Source of the DNA: Chamaecyparis obtusa
Taxonomy: Eukaryota > Streptophyta > Pinopsida > Cupressales > Cupressaceae
DNA: 64,000 nucleotides
Assembly: GCA_027943335.1 (NCBI GenBank)
Contig: BSBK01002092.1
Span: 1-64,000 of the forward strand
Direction: 5' to 3'
Position 1 is the stretch's first letter. Each line of letters opens with the position of its first letter. Positions 37,415-47,998 of the stretch are shown in pieces. The notes below the pieces were generated by a model. That model ran no database searches. It saw nothing but the letters and a program-made list of their open reading frames with translations, and was not told the origin of the DNA. A program made the position numbers and the translations under genes.

Positions 37415-38720
37415 GACCCCTTAGGACCTTTTATGTTATCCACGACCCCTTAAGACACTCTATGACTCTTATCTATACCTTAGGACCACTTAAACCACTT
37501 ATCACATCTACGACCCATTAATATTATGTTACCCATGACCCCTTAAGACACTCTAGGACTCTTATCTATACCTTAGGACCTCTTATGTTACCCACGACCC
37601 CTTAAGACACTCTAGGATGACTTATGTTACCCACGACCCCTTAAGACACTCTAGGACCACTTATGTTACCCACGACCCCTTAAGACACTCTATGACTAGA
37701 TTATCTATATGTTAGGACCTCTTATGTTGCCCACGACCCCTTAAGACACTCTAGGTCATATTATATCATATTAGGAAACAAGGTATATAGTCTAAGTTTT
37801 TCTCTACTTAAAGACCTAACTAGGACCTAATTAGAACCAATTAGGACCTAATATAACCAATTAGGACCTAATATAACCAGTTCTAGGACCAATTATGACC
37901 AATTAGTCCACTAATAGGTCATATTAGGTCCTAATAGGTCATATTAGGTCATATTAGGAAATATGACTCATTAACATTCTACATTAACATACGACTCATT
38001 AACATTCTAGGACTGTTATCTAGATCCCTTATGAAAACTTAAAACAAATATGAAACCTTAGGATCCCCAAGACCCATTAAAGAATCTTAGGATGTCCTAG
38101 GACTAGACTTAGACCACTTATCACATCTACAACCCATTAATATTATTGGACCATTATACATCCCTTATGATGTTTTAAGACATATATGATCTATTCGGAT
38201 CCTGAAGACCCATTATACATACGAGGATCCACTAATGCAACCTAGGATCCCTTAGGACCTTTTATGTTACCCACGACCCCTTAAGACACCCCATGACTCT
38301 TATCTATACCTTAGGACCTCTTATGTTACCCACAACCCCTTAAGACAATCAAGGACCACTTACGTTACCCAGAACCCCTTAAGACACTCTAGGTCATATT
38401 AAGTCCTTATAGGTCACATTATGTCATATTAGGAAATAAGGATATGTCTAAGATGTTTCTCTACTTAAAGACCTAGCTAGACCTCTTAGGACCAAGTAAA
38501 CCTAACTAGGACCTATTATGACCAATTAGACAGGTATTAGGTCTTTAACCAACATTAGTCTAACCAATTAGATGTATTAGGACCTATTAGGTCCAAATAG
38601 ACCTAACTAAACCTATCTAGACCTATTATGACCAATTAGGACCTATTAGGATGTAATAAGACCTCTTATGTTATCTATGACCCCTTAAGACCTAATTAAC
38701 TTACATCTTAGGACCATTAA
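37415..38720. repeat. TTAGGACCC-type degenerate array, right part
   Basis: Continuation of the array at 32030-33263. A clean 39-41-bp unit, containing TTATGTTACCCACGACCCCT and AAGACACTCTAGGA, repeats about five times from 37550 to 37760. Another copy of the long block is near 38119. The end (38400-38720) consists of TAGGTCATATTAGGTC-type repeats. Confidence 0.85.
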
Positions 38721-38829
38721 GACCTATAATTCTATATATTTAGATATTTGTTTCCATTTTACATGCAGTTATAACATGTAATCAAGTACTTAATTATTAA
38801 CACTTAGCTTTCACATGTGATGTATCTAG

Positions 38830-39644
38830 ATGGCCACTAAGGGTGCACCTCAGACTCCTGATATGCATACTATTTTTCATGTGGCTGATACGGAGATAGC
38901 TCAACTTAGACAGTCTATTGCTAGGTCTGCAGGGGATGGTATATACAGAGATACGTGTGCTACTATATTGAGTAGTTTGGAGACTATGACTAGTAGATTG
39001 AGGTCTCACTCGTCCTTCATGCCTCAGGCAGTTGAGGTCATTTTTTGAGAGTTGAGAGAGGAGGTCTCGGGTGATGTTTTCTTAGTGATGGTTTAAGGCC
39101 TCATCTCCAAGGAAACCATCAAACGAGAGGTTTTCCCACACTATGACAAGATGAGAGTGGTGAGGGCATATCAGGTCACACGGTGTGTGATACCTCAGAT
39201 TGCATGTATGATTTACCCTCAACATCTTGCAACACATGGTCGTTATCCAAATAATGACCAAATATATGTATGTTTAAGCATGCATATGTACACATTTATT
39301 TATATATTTCAAGTACTTTACATAATATATCTACTATGTACATGTATATTTAACCAACTGTTGTACACTAAATTTGTAGGGGTCAGTCATTTCTTTACAG
39401 CCAGATGATTTTTTTCATAGGAGCGATTCAGTAGATGTGACGCCTAGTAGTGGTCAGGTAAGTTTTAAAAATATGTAAGTTTAAACATGCATTTATAATA
39501 TTTTAATTATTTTAGATTATTATCATATATATGTATGCATTTATATTCGTAGGGATTAGTTGATGTCTCACAGCCAGAGGATGCTCCTGGCAGTTGCTCA
39601 GAGGGTCGCTCTGTTCGCATGCGCCTAGATGATTCCCTAGTTTA
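38830..39644 (+). pseudogene. Second gene of the DNA transposon, three 3' exons
   Basis: Exon A (38830-39267) starts MATKGAPQTPDMH after an AG and encodes a polar protein with RSHSSFMPQAVEVIF, EVFPHYDKMRVVRAYQ and PQHLATHGRYPNND. Exon B is 39380-39460 and exon C is 39553-39645 (approximate edges), ending DDSLV and a TAG. Introns begin GTATGT and GTAAGT, end TTGTAG and TTCGTAG, and are all phase 0. Exons B and C look duplicated (VISLQPDDFFH versus VDVSQPEDAPG), as do the intron starts. A TGA at 39046 and a TAA near 39094 interrupt exon A. I recognise no domain. By position it may be the accessory protein of the transposon, comparable to the second gene of CACTA elements. Confidence 0.5.
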
Positions 39645-39654
39645 GGACATGTTG

Positions 39655-40165
39655 AACATATATTTTATTTGATTAGAGACATGGTTTTATTCAATTAGAT
39701 GATATGATTTTATTTGATTAGATGATATGATATATGATTTGATTAGATGGTTTTATTTGATTAGATGATATGATTTTATTTGATTAGATGATATGATATA
39801 TGATTTGATTAGATGGTTTTATTTGATTAGATGATATGATTAGATTAGATGGTTTTATTCGATTAGATGAATATGATTTTATTCGATTAGATTATATGAT
39901 TTTGTTTGATTAGATGATATGATATATGATTTGATTAGATGGTTTTATTCGATTAGATGATATGATTAGATTATATGGTTTTATTCGATTAGATGAATAT
40001 GATTTTATTCGATTAGATTATATGATTTTATTTGATTAGATGATATGATGTATGATTTGATTAGATGGTTTTATTCGATTAGATGATATGATTACATGGT
40101 GTTATTTGATTAGATGATATGATTTGTTTAGATGATGTGATTAGATGATATGATGAATAATAACT
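39655..40165. repeat. GATTAGATGATATGATTTTA minisatellite
   Basis: Tandem GATTAGATGATATGA / TTTTATTTGATTAGATG units with a longer period of about 65-70 bp, lying exactly between the 3' ends of the two convergent transposon genes. Confidence 0.9.
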
Positions 40166-40492
40166 ATTCTAACTAATTCTAGAACTAACACATGTCATAC
40201 GTAATATAACTAATTTCATCAAAGCATACATAAAATCTTTAACTAATATGAAATCTATAAAAATCATTGAATAATCAAAGTATACGTATAAAATTATATA
40301 TATTAAAATCATTGAACCATCAAATAGGTTCATCATATATCAACAAATTATAGTCCATCATATGTTTAAATATATAAACAAAGTATAATGAAATTTAATT
40401 TAGAGATATCAAGTAGGTCCTAACACAAGAAATAAGTATACATATTATACTTTTTAGACCAACTCAAGTGGTTTAGACCTTTCGTGGAGAAC

Positions 40493-43400
40493 CTATAATA
40501 TTCTCTCATGATCCTCACTATCTAGTCTCCACTTATGATGTCCACGTTGAGATTTAATGGTATGAAGACAAATGGATGTGGCAACTACTAGGTGACTATA
40601 TTGAAACACCTTATTGTCTAGTTCGTAATCAACAAAGTGAATACCATGTTGAATTACTTTGATTTTCTTGAAATATGTTCCCTCTAAAACAATTGAACCT
40701 GCAGGTCACAAATTTTAACAATATATAAAATTAAATAAACTCAATTTGAAATTTGTTAAAAGGTTGAAATTTAAAATTTACAAATTGATTTCAATATATT
40801 GATGTAAACCATATACAAACCTATGGGGAACAACATTCCATCACTTTCTTTAGGTTCAAGTAACTTCATCCTCTCTACAGTACAACACAGTAAATAATAA
40901 TCAACTCCTTTTACATTTCCACGGTCAGTAATCATTGCAAAGACATCTCCTGCACAATAAATTTATATATGTACATGTGTGAGATCTTAAATAAATACTT
41001 AGTTCAATCTACAGATCTATCTATATCTATCTATACACATGCAACTCAATGTACCATATAATGTGAAATATATATACTTACCAATTTTGACCAATCCTGA
41101 GATATGATCGTAATCAGTAGAAATCAAAGGAACATCATCAAAGTTTTCATCTTCATCTCTATCAAATGTATCAGTAACAACTAGTGGCACTAGATTCCAT
41201 GTGCCTACATATCCACGATCTTGATTGATACATTTCTCATAATTGTCAGCAATGCAGTGACAACAAAAGCATGAGTAGTCCCTAGTGTTCAACATCCAAT
41301 TGCGATAATTTGTACTCATAACTGAATGCAAAGATCGCGTCTTTTCTATCCTATTGAAAACATGCATAATTTTTCTATCCACACCTAAAAAAATGCATAT
41401 ATAATACATTCTATATAAATATAATTTGAATAAAAAATATCATAAAAATTTTAAACACTTTCAAATAATTTAAAAATGTGTGCATACCTTTTATCTCCCA
41501 AAATTTTCTATATGTCACCACCTGATTCAATCTTGATGATGTGTCATTCTCATTTGGTGCGAAATGTGTCTTGCACCATTCAACCACATCATGTGCATTT
41601 TTGATATGCACTCCCTTATAATTCATTTGATACTTTCATATAGCACGTTTGATGCAAGCTCTGGCACCATCATGTTCACTTTTTCCATGTCCACTCTCAA
41701 AGAAACTCTAGACATGTGGTATGTTTTCATTACGATGATATCTACATAGTGCGTAAAATGGTCTCAATGATTTGAATTGTGCAGCACATCCATCTAACCA
41801 AACATAATATTTATCAATTTTTATACCTCTTTCTTTTAAATTTGCAAAAATCATCTTGAAGCAGTGTTCCACATAATGAATGTCATGCTCTCTATCATCA
41901 CTTATATAAAAATGATATTCCTTCTTGATGAACCATGCTTCAAATGTGCTTTGAATACCATCCAAATATAATTGTGTGTGTCGATAACACACATGTACCA
42001 TAATAGTAATTTGCTCTGAAAAATAGTACTCTGACTGAATTGCCTTTTGATGAACAAAAGAATAATTTTTTGCAAAATCAACAACTGATACAATAGTTTC
42101 AAGTGGGAAATTGTCTCTCAGTGTTTGAAATTGTTGTGCTTGCCACTTTGCAAAAAAAGCATGATGAATGTAGGGTTGGATCAATTTTTTAAATTTTTCC
42201 ATAAATACTCCCACATTTATCTCCTCTTCAACATATTCTAACCTTTTGGATTCTTTCCCAAATTCTGTTTCATTCTTAACATATTTGTAACTCTTGCAAT
42301 TTACCATCTTTGTTACATCAATATTTTCATTTTTCAAAGGAAAAAGAGACAAATCAGCACATGTTTGGCATATTTCTTTTATGCAATTTATTTGTCCAGC
42401 TACATCATCTCTTTTGTCACATAAAATGGATGAGATGAACTCACTTCATCTACTAGGAGGAGCCTTTTCAAAACCATAAGTGTCTTCTACAAACTTTCAA
42501 AAAATCTGATAGTGGAGATCAAATTCAATATGATAACGACAACAACAAGTTTCAAACACTTTGTTTGTCCTAATATAATATGGTTTCAATCTTTCAAACA
42601 ATGTTTGTCCAATCTTTATATTAGGATTTGAACTACAAAATGACACATACATTTCATGTTGTGTTGTGTCCAACCAATGTTTCATGTGATATTCATATTG
42701 ATTAGCTGAAATTCTATGTCTGATAACATCTCTAGTGTTTGATGAAGGTCGTGTATTATCATTCCAAAATGATGTGACCAATTTTTTTGTTCCTTCATCA
42801 ATCCTATTAGAACGAGGAGCTCTACACATGATTTCCCAATTGCCTTCCAAGGTGCTATCATCCAAAAGTATTCTCCTATTAACATATCGTGATATTATTT
42901 TCCTATTCAAACCAAAGTGAGATGAAACTGAAGATATCTATCTTTTTCGTCCCATAGTGTTACCTACAATGGATGTCAACATAACTTTTCTTGTAATGGA
43001 CTTATCTATAGTTCGAGATCGCTTCCCTAGTTTGTTCAAACCTTTCTTAAGATTTTCAATCATATCAATTTGCATGTCAACAACTTTTCTCTTCTTTGAT
43101 GATGTGTCTATACCCAATAATTTTAATGCCCCTTCCAACTTTTTGTTTATAAGTATAACTAAAAGCAATTGAGCTTGTTCAAGTGTTTCAAAATTATCAA
43201 ATTTACACAATATTTCCCTTGCTATCATATTCATTGATCTCTTCTTAGCGAGACTTAAGGGTTGAACATTAGCAAGTGATCTCAAATTCTCCACATCCAT
43301 TGTAAGTAAATGATCTAAGTTTCTATAATTAATATTTTTCTTTACAGTTTGAGCTAAATTTAAAAGTTCATCCATACTAGTAGGAGCATGTGATGTTGAC

Positions 43401-43617
43401 CCTTCTCCAACATCAATTGTTTGAGCTTCTGTAGGGAGTAATCCTGACCCTTCTTCAATGTGCAATTCTTTGACTTGACTGACCCTCCTACTTCAGCTTG
43501 TCTTTCAGCTTCTTTAGTCTTATGATAATATGTCAATGCAGCTTCACGATTTCTTTGTTCAGTACCAAGTGACCTTTTTCTAGAAGATTTACTTTGTCTT
43601 CCCTTCTTGTTGCCCAT
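40493..43617 (-). pseudogene. Transposase-like gene, four exons, DDE-type candidate
   Basis: Exon 1 43617-41488, exon 2 41384-41082, exon 3 40949-40821, exon 4 40698-40493 (TAG). All introns are GT-AG (donors GTATGC, GTAAGT, GTTTGT) and phase 1. The product is about 920 residues: a Lys/Arg-rich start (MGNKKGRQSKSSRKRS), a helix-turn-helix-like part (SSVSSHFGLNRKIISRYVN), a Cys-rich piece (ETCCCRYH), then a catalytic-like core with VVDFAKNYSF, WLDGCAAQFKS and FFESGHGKSEHDGARACIKR. The tail includes a CFCCHC cluster. The two Asp and a following acidic residue suggest an RNase H-fold (DDE/D) transposase. Related HGK-motif proteins occur in other eukaryotes as I remember them, but I cannot name the family. 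Damage: one frameshift near 43465-43475 and five stops in exon 1. Confidence 0.65.
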
Positions 43618-44744
43618 TTCTTCGAGCTCAAAAAATGTCTTCCACAAGATCATCAATAAAAATTATGCATTTGAAAAAATAGAAATATCAATCCTCCTTC
43701 AAAAAGTGTCTTCAATAATAGAAAATGTGAATTTATTTAATTGCAATTTGATATAAAATAAAAACAAAATGTTTTACTTTTATACCATTGTAAATTTCAT
43801 TTAAAAAATCATTTTACATGCCGACTTCGATCGAAGTATACAACTTCGTGCGAAGTACCCAAGATAAAATTCCGGTAGCCAGAATTTTCACTTAAGGGGC
43901 TTCGTGCGAGGGGTCTTCACACGAAGCCACTTAGATGTCTTCGTGCAAAGGGGTACTTTGCACGAAGACCCCAAAAATGAAATTTTGCTCTCAAGAAACA
44001 AGAAATCTTTAGAAAAATGATCTTCTGGGGTCTGAAACAAGGACTAAACAAGATGATTTTTTCAAACAAATGATGTCAAATGATGCTATTCGGAACAAGC
44101 TTTCTAATGAATATAATTTTAAAACATATTGAGTTCATTATCACTTTTAAATATTACTTTAACTAAACATAGGTTGTTTGGTCATTCAACAACCTATCTC
44201 TTCAAGACTTCAAGAAAAATAGTAAATGATAAAAAAAAAATTATGAAAAATATGCAGGAAAAGCATATTTGTGTTACCTTTCTATGAAAAAAAGAAAAAA
44301 TGAATTTTGATATACAGAGATCAAGTTAGAGCGATCCAAGTGACCTTATGTCTAAATTATAGTTACGGTCACTTTAAAACTTAATAAACTATGAAATATT
44401 GATCCAAAATGAATAAAACCAATTGCATCCTTTAGATATTGAAGTTAAAAATATAATCTCGAAAGAATTTCATCATTATCATATTTTTAAAAAAAATTAT
44501 GTTGATCCAAGTGACAGTAACTCCTTAAAAACATAGTTTTTTCACGCAAACCACTTTTAGAAGGAGAAGGAAAAATGAATTTAAATGATATTTTTAATTT
44601 TTTTTAAAAATATATTTAGAAACTAGAAAGTAAATTCTAAAAGACTCTAGTTTACATCATCTTCAAATTCCTAATAGTTTTGCGGCAACAGATGTACGAA
44701 AGTGAAGTTTTTTCTCAGAATGTTGAACTCTATGTCAAAGTTGG
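43618..44744. other. Upstream region of the transposase gene, non-coding
   Basis: AT-rich, with the right subterminal repeat cluster at 43825-43965 (CTTCGATCGAAG at 43825-43836, CTTCGTGCGAAG at 43844-43855, and variants). It should hold the transposase promoter; no clear TATA box was picked out. No gene seen. Confidence 0.55.
43825..43965. repeat. Right subterminal CTTCG(TG)CGAAG repeat cluster
   Basis: About six variants of CTTCGTGCGAAG, including one perfect 12-bp palindrome, CTTCGATCGAAG. Pairs with the left cluster at 31209-31378. It lies about 0.8 kb inside the right terminus, whereas the left cluster lies about 0.08 kb inside the left. Confidence 0.75.
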
Positions 44745-44778
44745 CCAAAAAGTGGGACTCACTATTGTGGGACCACCC
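44745..44778 (-). repeat. Right terminal inverted repeat of the DNA transposon
   Basis: Read on the minus strand it starts GGGTGGTCCCACAATAG and matches the left repeat at 26 of 34 positions. Confidence 0.7.
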
Positions 44779-46744
44779 AAGTTCAAAAAAATGAAATCGA
44801 ATATGTTGCCAAGGAAAATCATTTATTTATTCATTGTATGCTATTAGAGGCTAGTGACACTATAGAATGGAGGAATTTCTATCATCTTAGGTAAACTTCT
44901 CTCTTTGAGATGGTGTTTTGTATGAGTAGAGTATTCTTTTTATTTCTTTTTTCTTTCATTTTTTATGTTTCAATATATTTTAAGAATGCATAAAGATAGG
45001 TAAGGAATTTAAGTGTTCAATAATATGGGTTATTGTTTAGTGAGCTTGTTGAGAGAGCACATGAGAACCCAAACTAGAACATTGAATGTTCAATAATTTG
45101 ATCCATTGATATTTGCAACATTACAAGTATATGTTAGAGGAGAATTTGGTTATGAAACCAACTAATAGAATCCCAGATTAGACAAATTACCTAATAGATT
45201 ACTAAACTAGACAATGTCATAAATATATATAATAACATATATGCCAACATCTCCCCCTTATTACATTGATCCTAAAAATATCAAAAATACCTTACCTTGT
45301 GGAACCCCCCTTAAGGATTACATAAAAAAATATATTGATTACATGATTCAAAAACATATTTTGAGAAAATGTTCTTCTAAAGTAGCAAATCCTAAACCAA
45401 GCAAATCTCCATCAAGCTATCTCTTGACCCTTGAAAAGGTGTAGATCTGAGTTGTGTTCTTAAGCTCTCAGTCTTGAACTCTCAAATCATAGAGTCTTGA
45501 ATTATTAAAAAATGATTCCTAAGAGATTTAAAAGATCTATATATTTTTGTCTAGCAACTATAAAAGTATATAATTCTTGATTGAATACACTCTAAATATT
45601 ACTAGACAACAATTCATATTGAGTGTAATTCCAAATCTCAAACTTGTCTCCAAAACGAGTCTTTTTTTAGATTGTAGGAGTCTTCAAAATAATTCTTCAC
45701 AAGATATGCATTCTTCAAATTTGTTAGCATTAGAAAGAAAATCAAAACAAAAAACCAAAAATGTAAAAACTGCTTATCATGTAAAACACCATCCTAAAGC
45801 GAGAAGTTGACTTTAGATGATGGAAGCTCCTCCATCCTCCAATACGGCCTACCTCTAGACTAATTCTATTACATTTTACCCATTTGGTATTTTATGTGAT
45901 TCTTTGGAGGCTTCTTCCTCATATGAGCTAGGAATCTTGATGTACTTATTTAGGCTTTTACAATCTAATCGACGAGAGATTACATTCTTTATAGGCTTGT
46001 ATGAAATAAAGAGCTCTATCAAATAATGTCCTATCATTTTAGTCTCAATTTTAACTCTATTGAAGATCACCCCATTGTATATACCAATTATTATTCCAAT
46101 CATTTTAGGTATAATAATCATGTTTAGGAGATGAGCTTTAATTGGTTCTTATTTTACACTTGGAACAACGTCGCACTTATCTTTGCACGGTTTCCTCATT
46201 AGGGCCATTAGGTTCCCCTTCAAACCTTGTTGGAACCTTCTTTGAGCATGATTATGAAAGAGCTTGAATAAATTATTAAAAACTCCATTGAGATCTAAAC
46301 TGAAGTTAAACTTTAAATTATTTCTTTTTATACTACTTGACGTAGCCACATTCACATCCAAAACTAAATTTCCATAAATAAGGTATCCATTCAAAATACA
46401 ACTTTAAAATGTATATAAAGTTCTTATAATGAGTGGTGCTTGTTATAATTGAAATGTTACTTCAAGAAAATAAACTATTTGATCCTTTTATGGTGCACAA
46501 CTATAACATGTACAATGCCAATCTAATTACAAAGTGGTCGCTTCCTCTAATAATTTGATCTTTAGTTTAATTTTCTTCCAAAATAGTGATTTATAATTTG
46601 TATGAGGTTATTTTGGTTTGAATAAATTGTAACCCCTCTTTTATTTCATAATTTGTATGAGGTCAATTATATACATATCGATTACACCTTTTGAATGTGA
46701 AAATGACCTTTTACTACAAAAATGACCCCTAAGAATAGATTTTT
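44779..46744. other. AT-rich spacer with one LTR-like unit
   Basis: No gene recognised. Small open frames at 45241-45444, 45876-46121 and 46149-46394 have no recognisable features. The only structured item is the short LTR-like sequence at 45132-45247. Confidence 0.5.
45132..45247 (-). mobile_element. Short LTR-like unit with adjacent polypurine tract
   Basis: 116 bp bounded by TGTTAG and GCCAACA. On the minus strand it is preceded by AATAAGGGGGAGA, the typical purine tract just before a Copia 3' LTR. No matching second LTR and no pol were recognised, so this is a fragment at best. Confidence 0.35.
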
Positions 46745-47265
46745 CTTTTTATTCTTCGCACCCTACATAAGTACATCTAATGGAATTCTTAATATTTTCA
46801 CCTACAATAAAAAGCTAGTGATGTTGATAAACATATCTGGAAGCTTGGTAAGTAAGGATCTTTTCCTTACAAAAACATTTTATTTGATTAAACGAATTTT
46901 ATAAAAGTTGGAAGACAAAAAGAAATGATGTAAGTGTTGTTGGTAAGGGTTTGATGATCCTACATGATTGAAAATTGTAACTTGTTGCAATTGGAATGCA
47001 ATACAATGAATACTAGAATGGTTCAGTACAAGAGGTAAGGTTGTCATATGTCGATGCAAGAGGTGATGCGAAGGCTGATTAATGGTTGACATTTCTACAA
47101 TAATAGATGTGGTGGGTTTTCCCAATGATGGCTAAACCCCAAATGTTTCTTCTTAGTAATATATGGGTAACATATGTTGCTTGAGAATTGATTGATGTAA
47201 ATGAGTTGCAAAAACCTTTTTTAAGTATACACCCTAGACACATAAATCAAGAAGTTTTAAAACCC
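46745..47265. repeat. Segmental-duplication flank, copy B (matches 3470-3995)
   Basis: Partner of 3470-3995, in the same orientation and on the same side of its MATE gene. Confidence 0.75.
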
Positions 47266-47998
47266 ATCTATGAATATAAAGAATGTTTCCATTGAATAAT
47301 TGTAGAAAAATTCTCTCAAGATTATTAACTTTTTGTTAAAACAATGTAAAATAAGATGAAAATGTATTAAGATATGCACTTTTTACCTTATGAAGAACAA
47401 CGCGATAAAAATTTATATATTAAGTAATTTACAATTTAAAATCAGTAGTAAATTCACTAGGTACATACCATCTAACAAACTATAATTTTAAGATTGAACT
47501 AATTAGATTAAACAATAATTTAAAAATTTAATAAAAAACACAGTACATACTAGACAGAATATATTTTTTAAATGAAAAAACACTTTATCAATATCATGTC
47601 TATTATTAATAGTAGTCTACAATTTATAGACTTTTACTTGTTAACTATACTGTTATGCAGAAAAGTAACAACCAAAAATAATTGGACCGAATGAAAAACC
47701 TGTTCTGCAATATCTTAAACCTCAACTAGCGGACTTCAACAGAGCTCAGGCCTACAAAGAGTAGATCGCAAGACATGCTTTGCTAATGTCAAATAACAGA
47801 GGCAAATCCAATGTACTAAAAACTTATAGGACCTGAACATGAACATTGGAAACTATTTTGGAGGCAATTCACCTCCCTTGAGTTGATTAGTGTATAATTT
47901 TTTGAAACTGTTAAAAGTATCCATAAATACTGACTGCATTCCACCCGTTCAAATCTCAAAGCAATTGCTACATTAAGAGTAAAGGGATTCGACGCAAA
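47266..47998. other. Spacer below MATE copy 2, with about 0.6 kb absent from copy 1
   Basis: Homology with copy 1 runs through GAAGAACAA (47393-47401) and restarts at TTACGC around the stop codon (47999). The 590 bp between has no counterpart in copy 1. No gene seen. The 3' UTR and polyadenylation signal of MATE copy 2 should lie here; AATAAA-like sequences are too common in this AT-rich DNA to choose one. Confidence 0.6.

Larger units (their letters stand above)
31129..44778. mobile_element. 13.65-kb putative DNA transposon with two convergent genes
   Basis: The left end starts GGGTGATCCCATG and the right end, read on the minus strand, starts GGGTGGTCCCACA. The two termini match at 26 of 34 positions without gaps, including GTCCCACTTTT. 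Inside both ends are clusters of CTTCGTGCGAAG-like repeats. A four-exon transposase-like gene runs on the minus strand (43617-40493) and a multi-exon gene on the plus strand ends near 39644, so the two converge on a minisatellite at 39655-40165. I find no convincing target duplication: the flanks read CTAAAGCA on the left and AAGTTCAA on the right. A 4.1-kb LTR-like unit (33269-37414) has inserted. Both genes have in-frame stops, so this copy is inactive. I cannot name the superfamily. Confidence 0.65.

Noticed and set aside
37550..37760. CRISPR-like array
   Set aside because: Directly abutting imperfect 39-41-bp units with no unique spacers, in eukaryotic DNA; it is a minisatellite.
31129..44778. 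Assignment of the large transposon to CACTA or hAT
   Set aside because: The ends are GGGTG, not CACTA or CAGGG on both sides, and no 3-bp or 8-bp target duplication was found.
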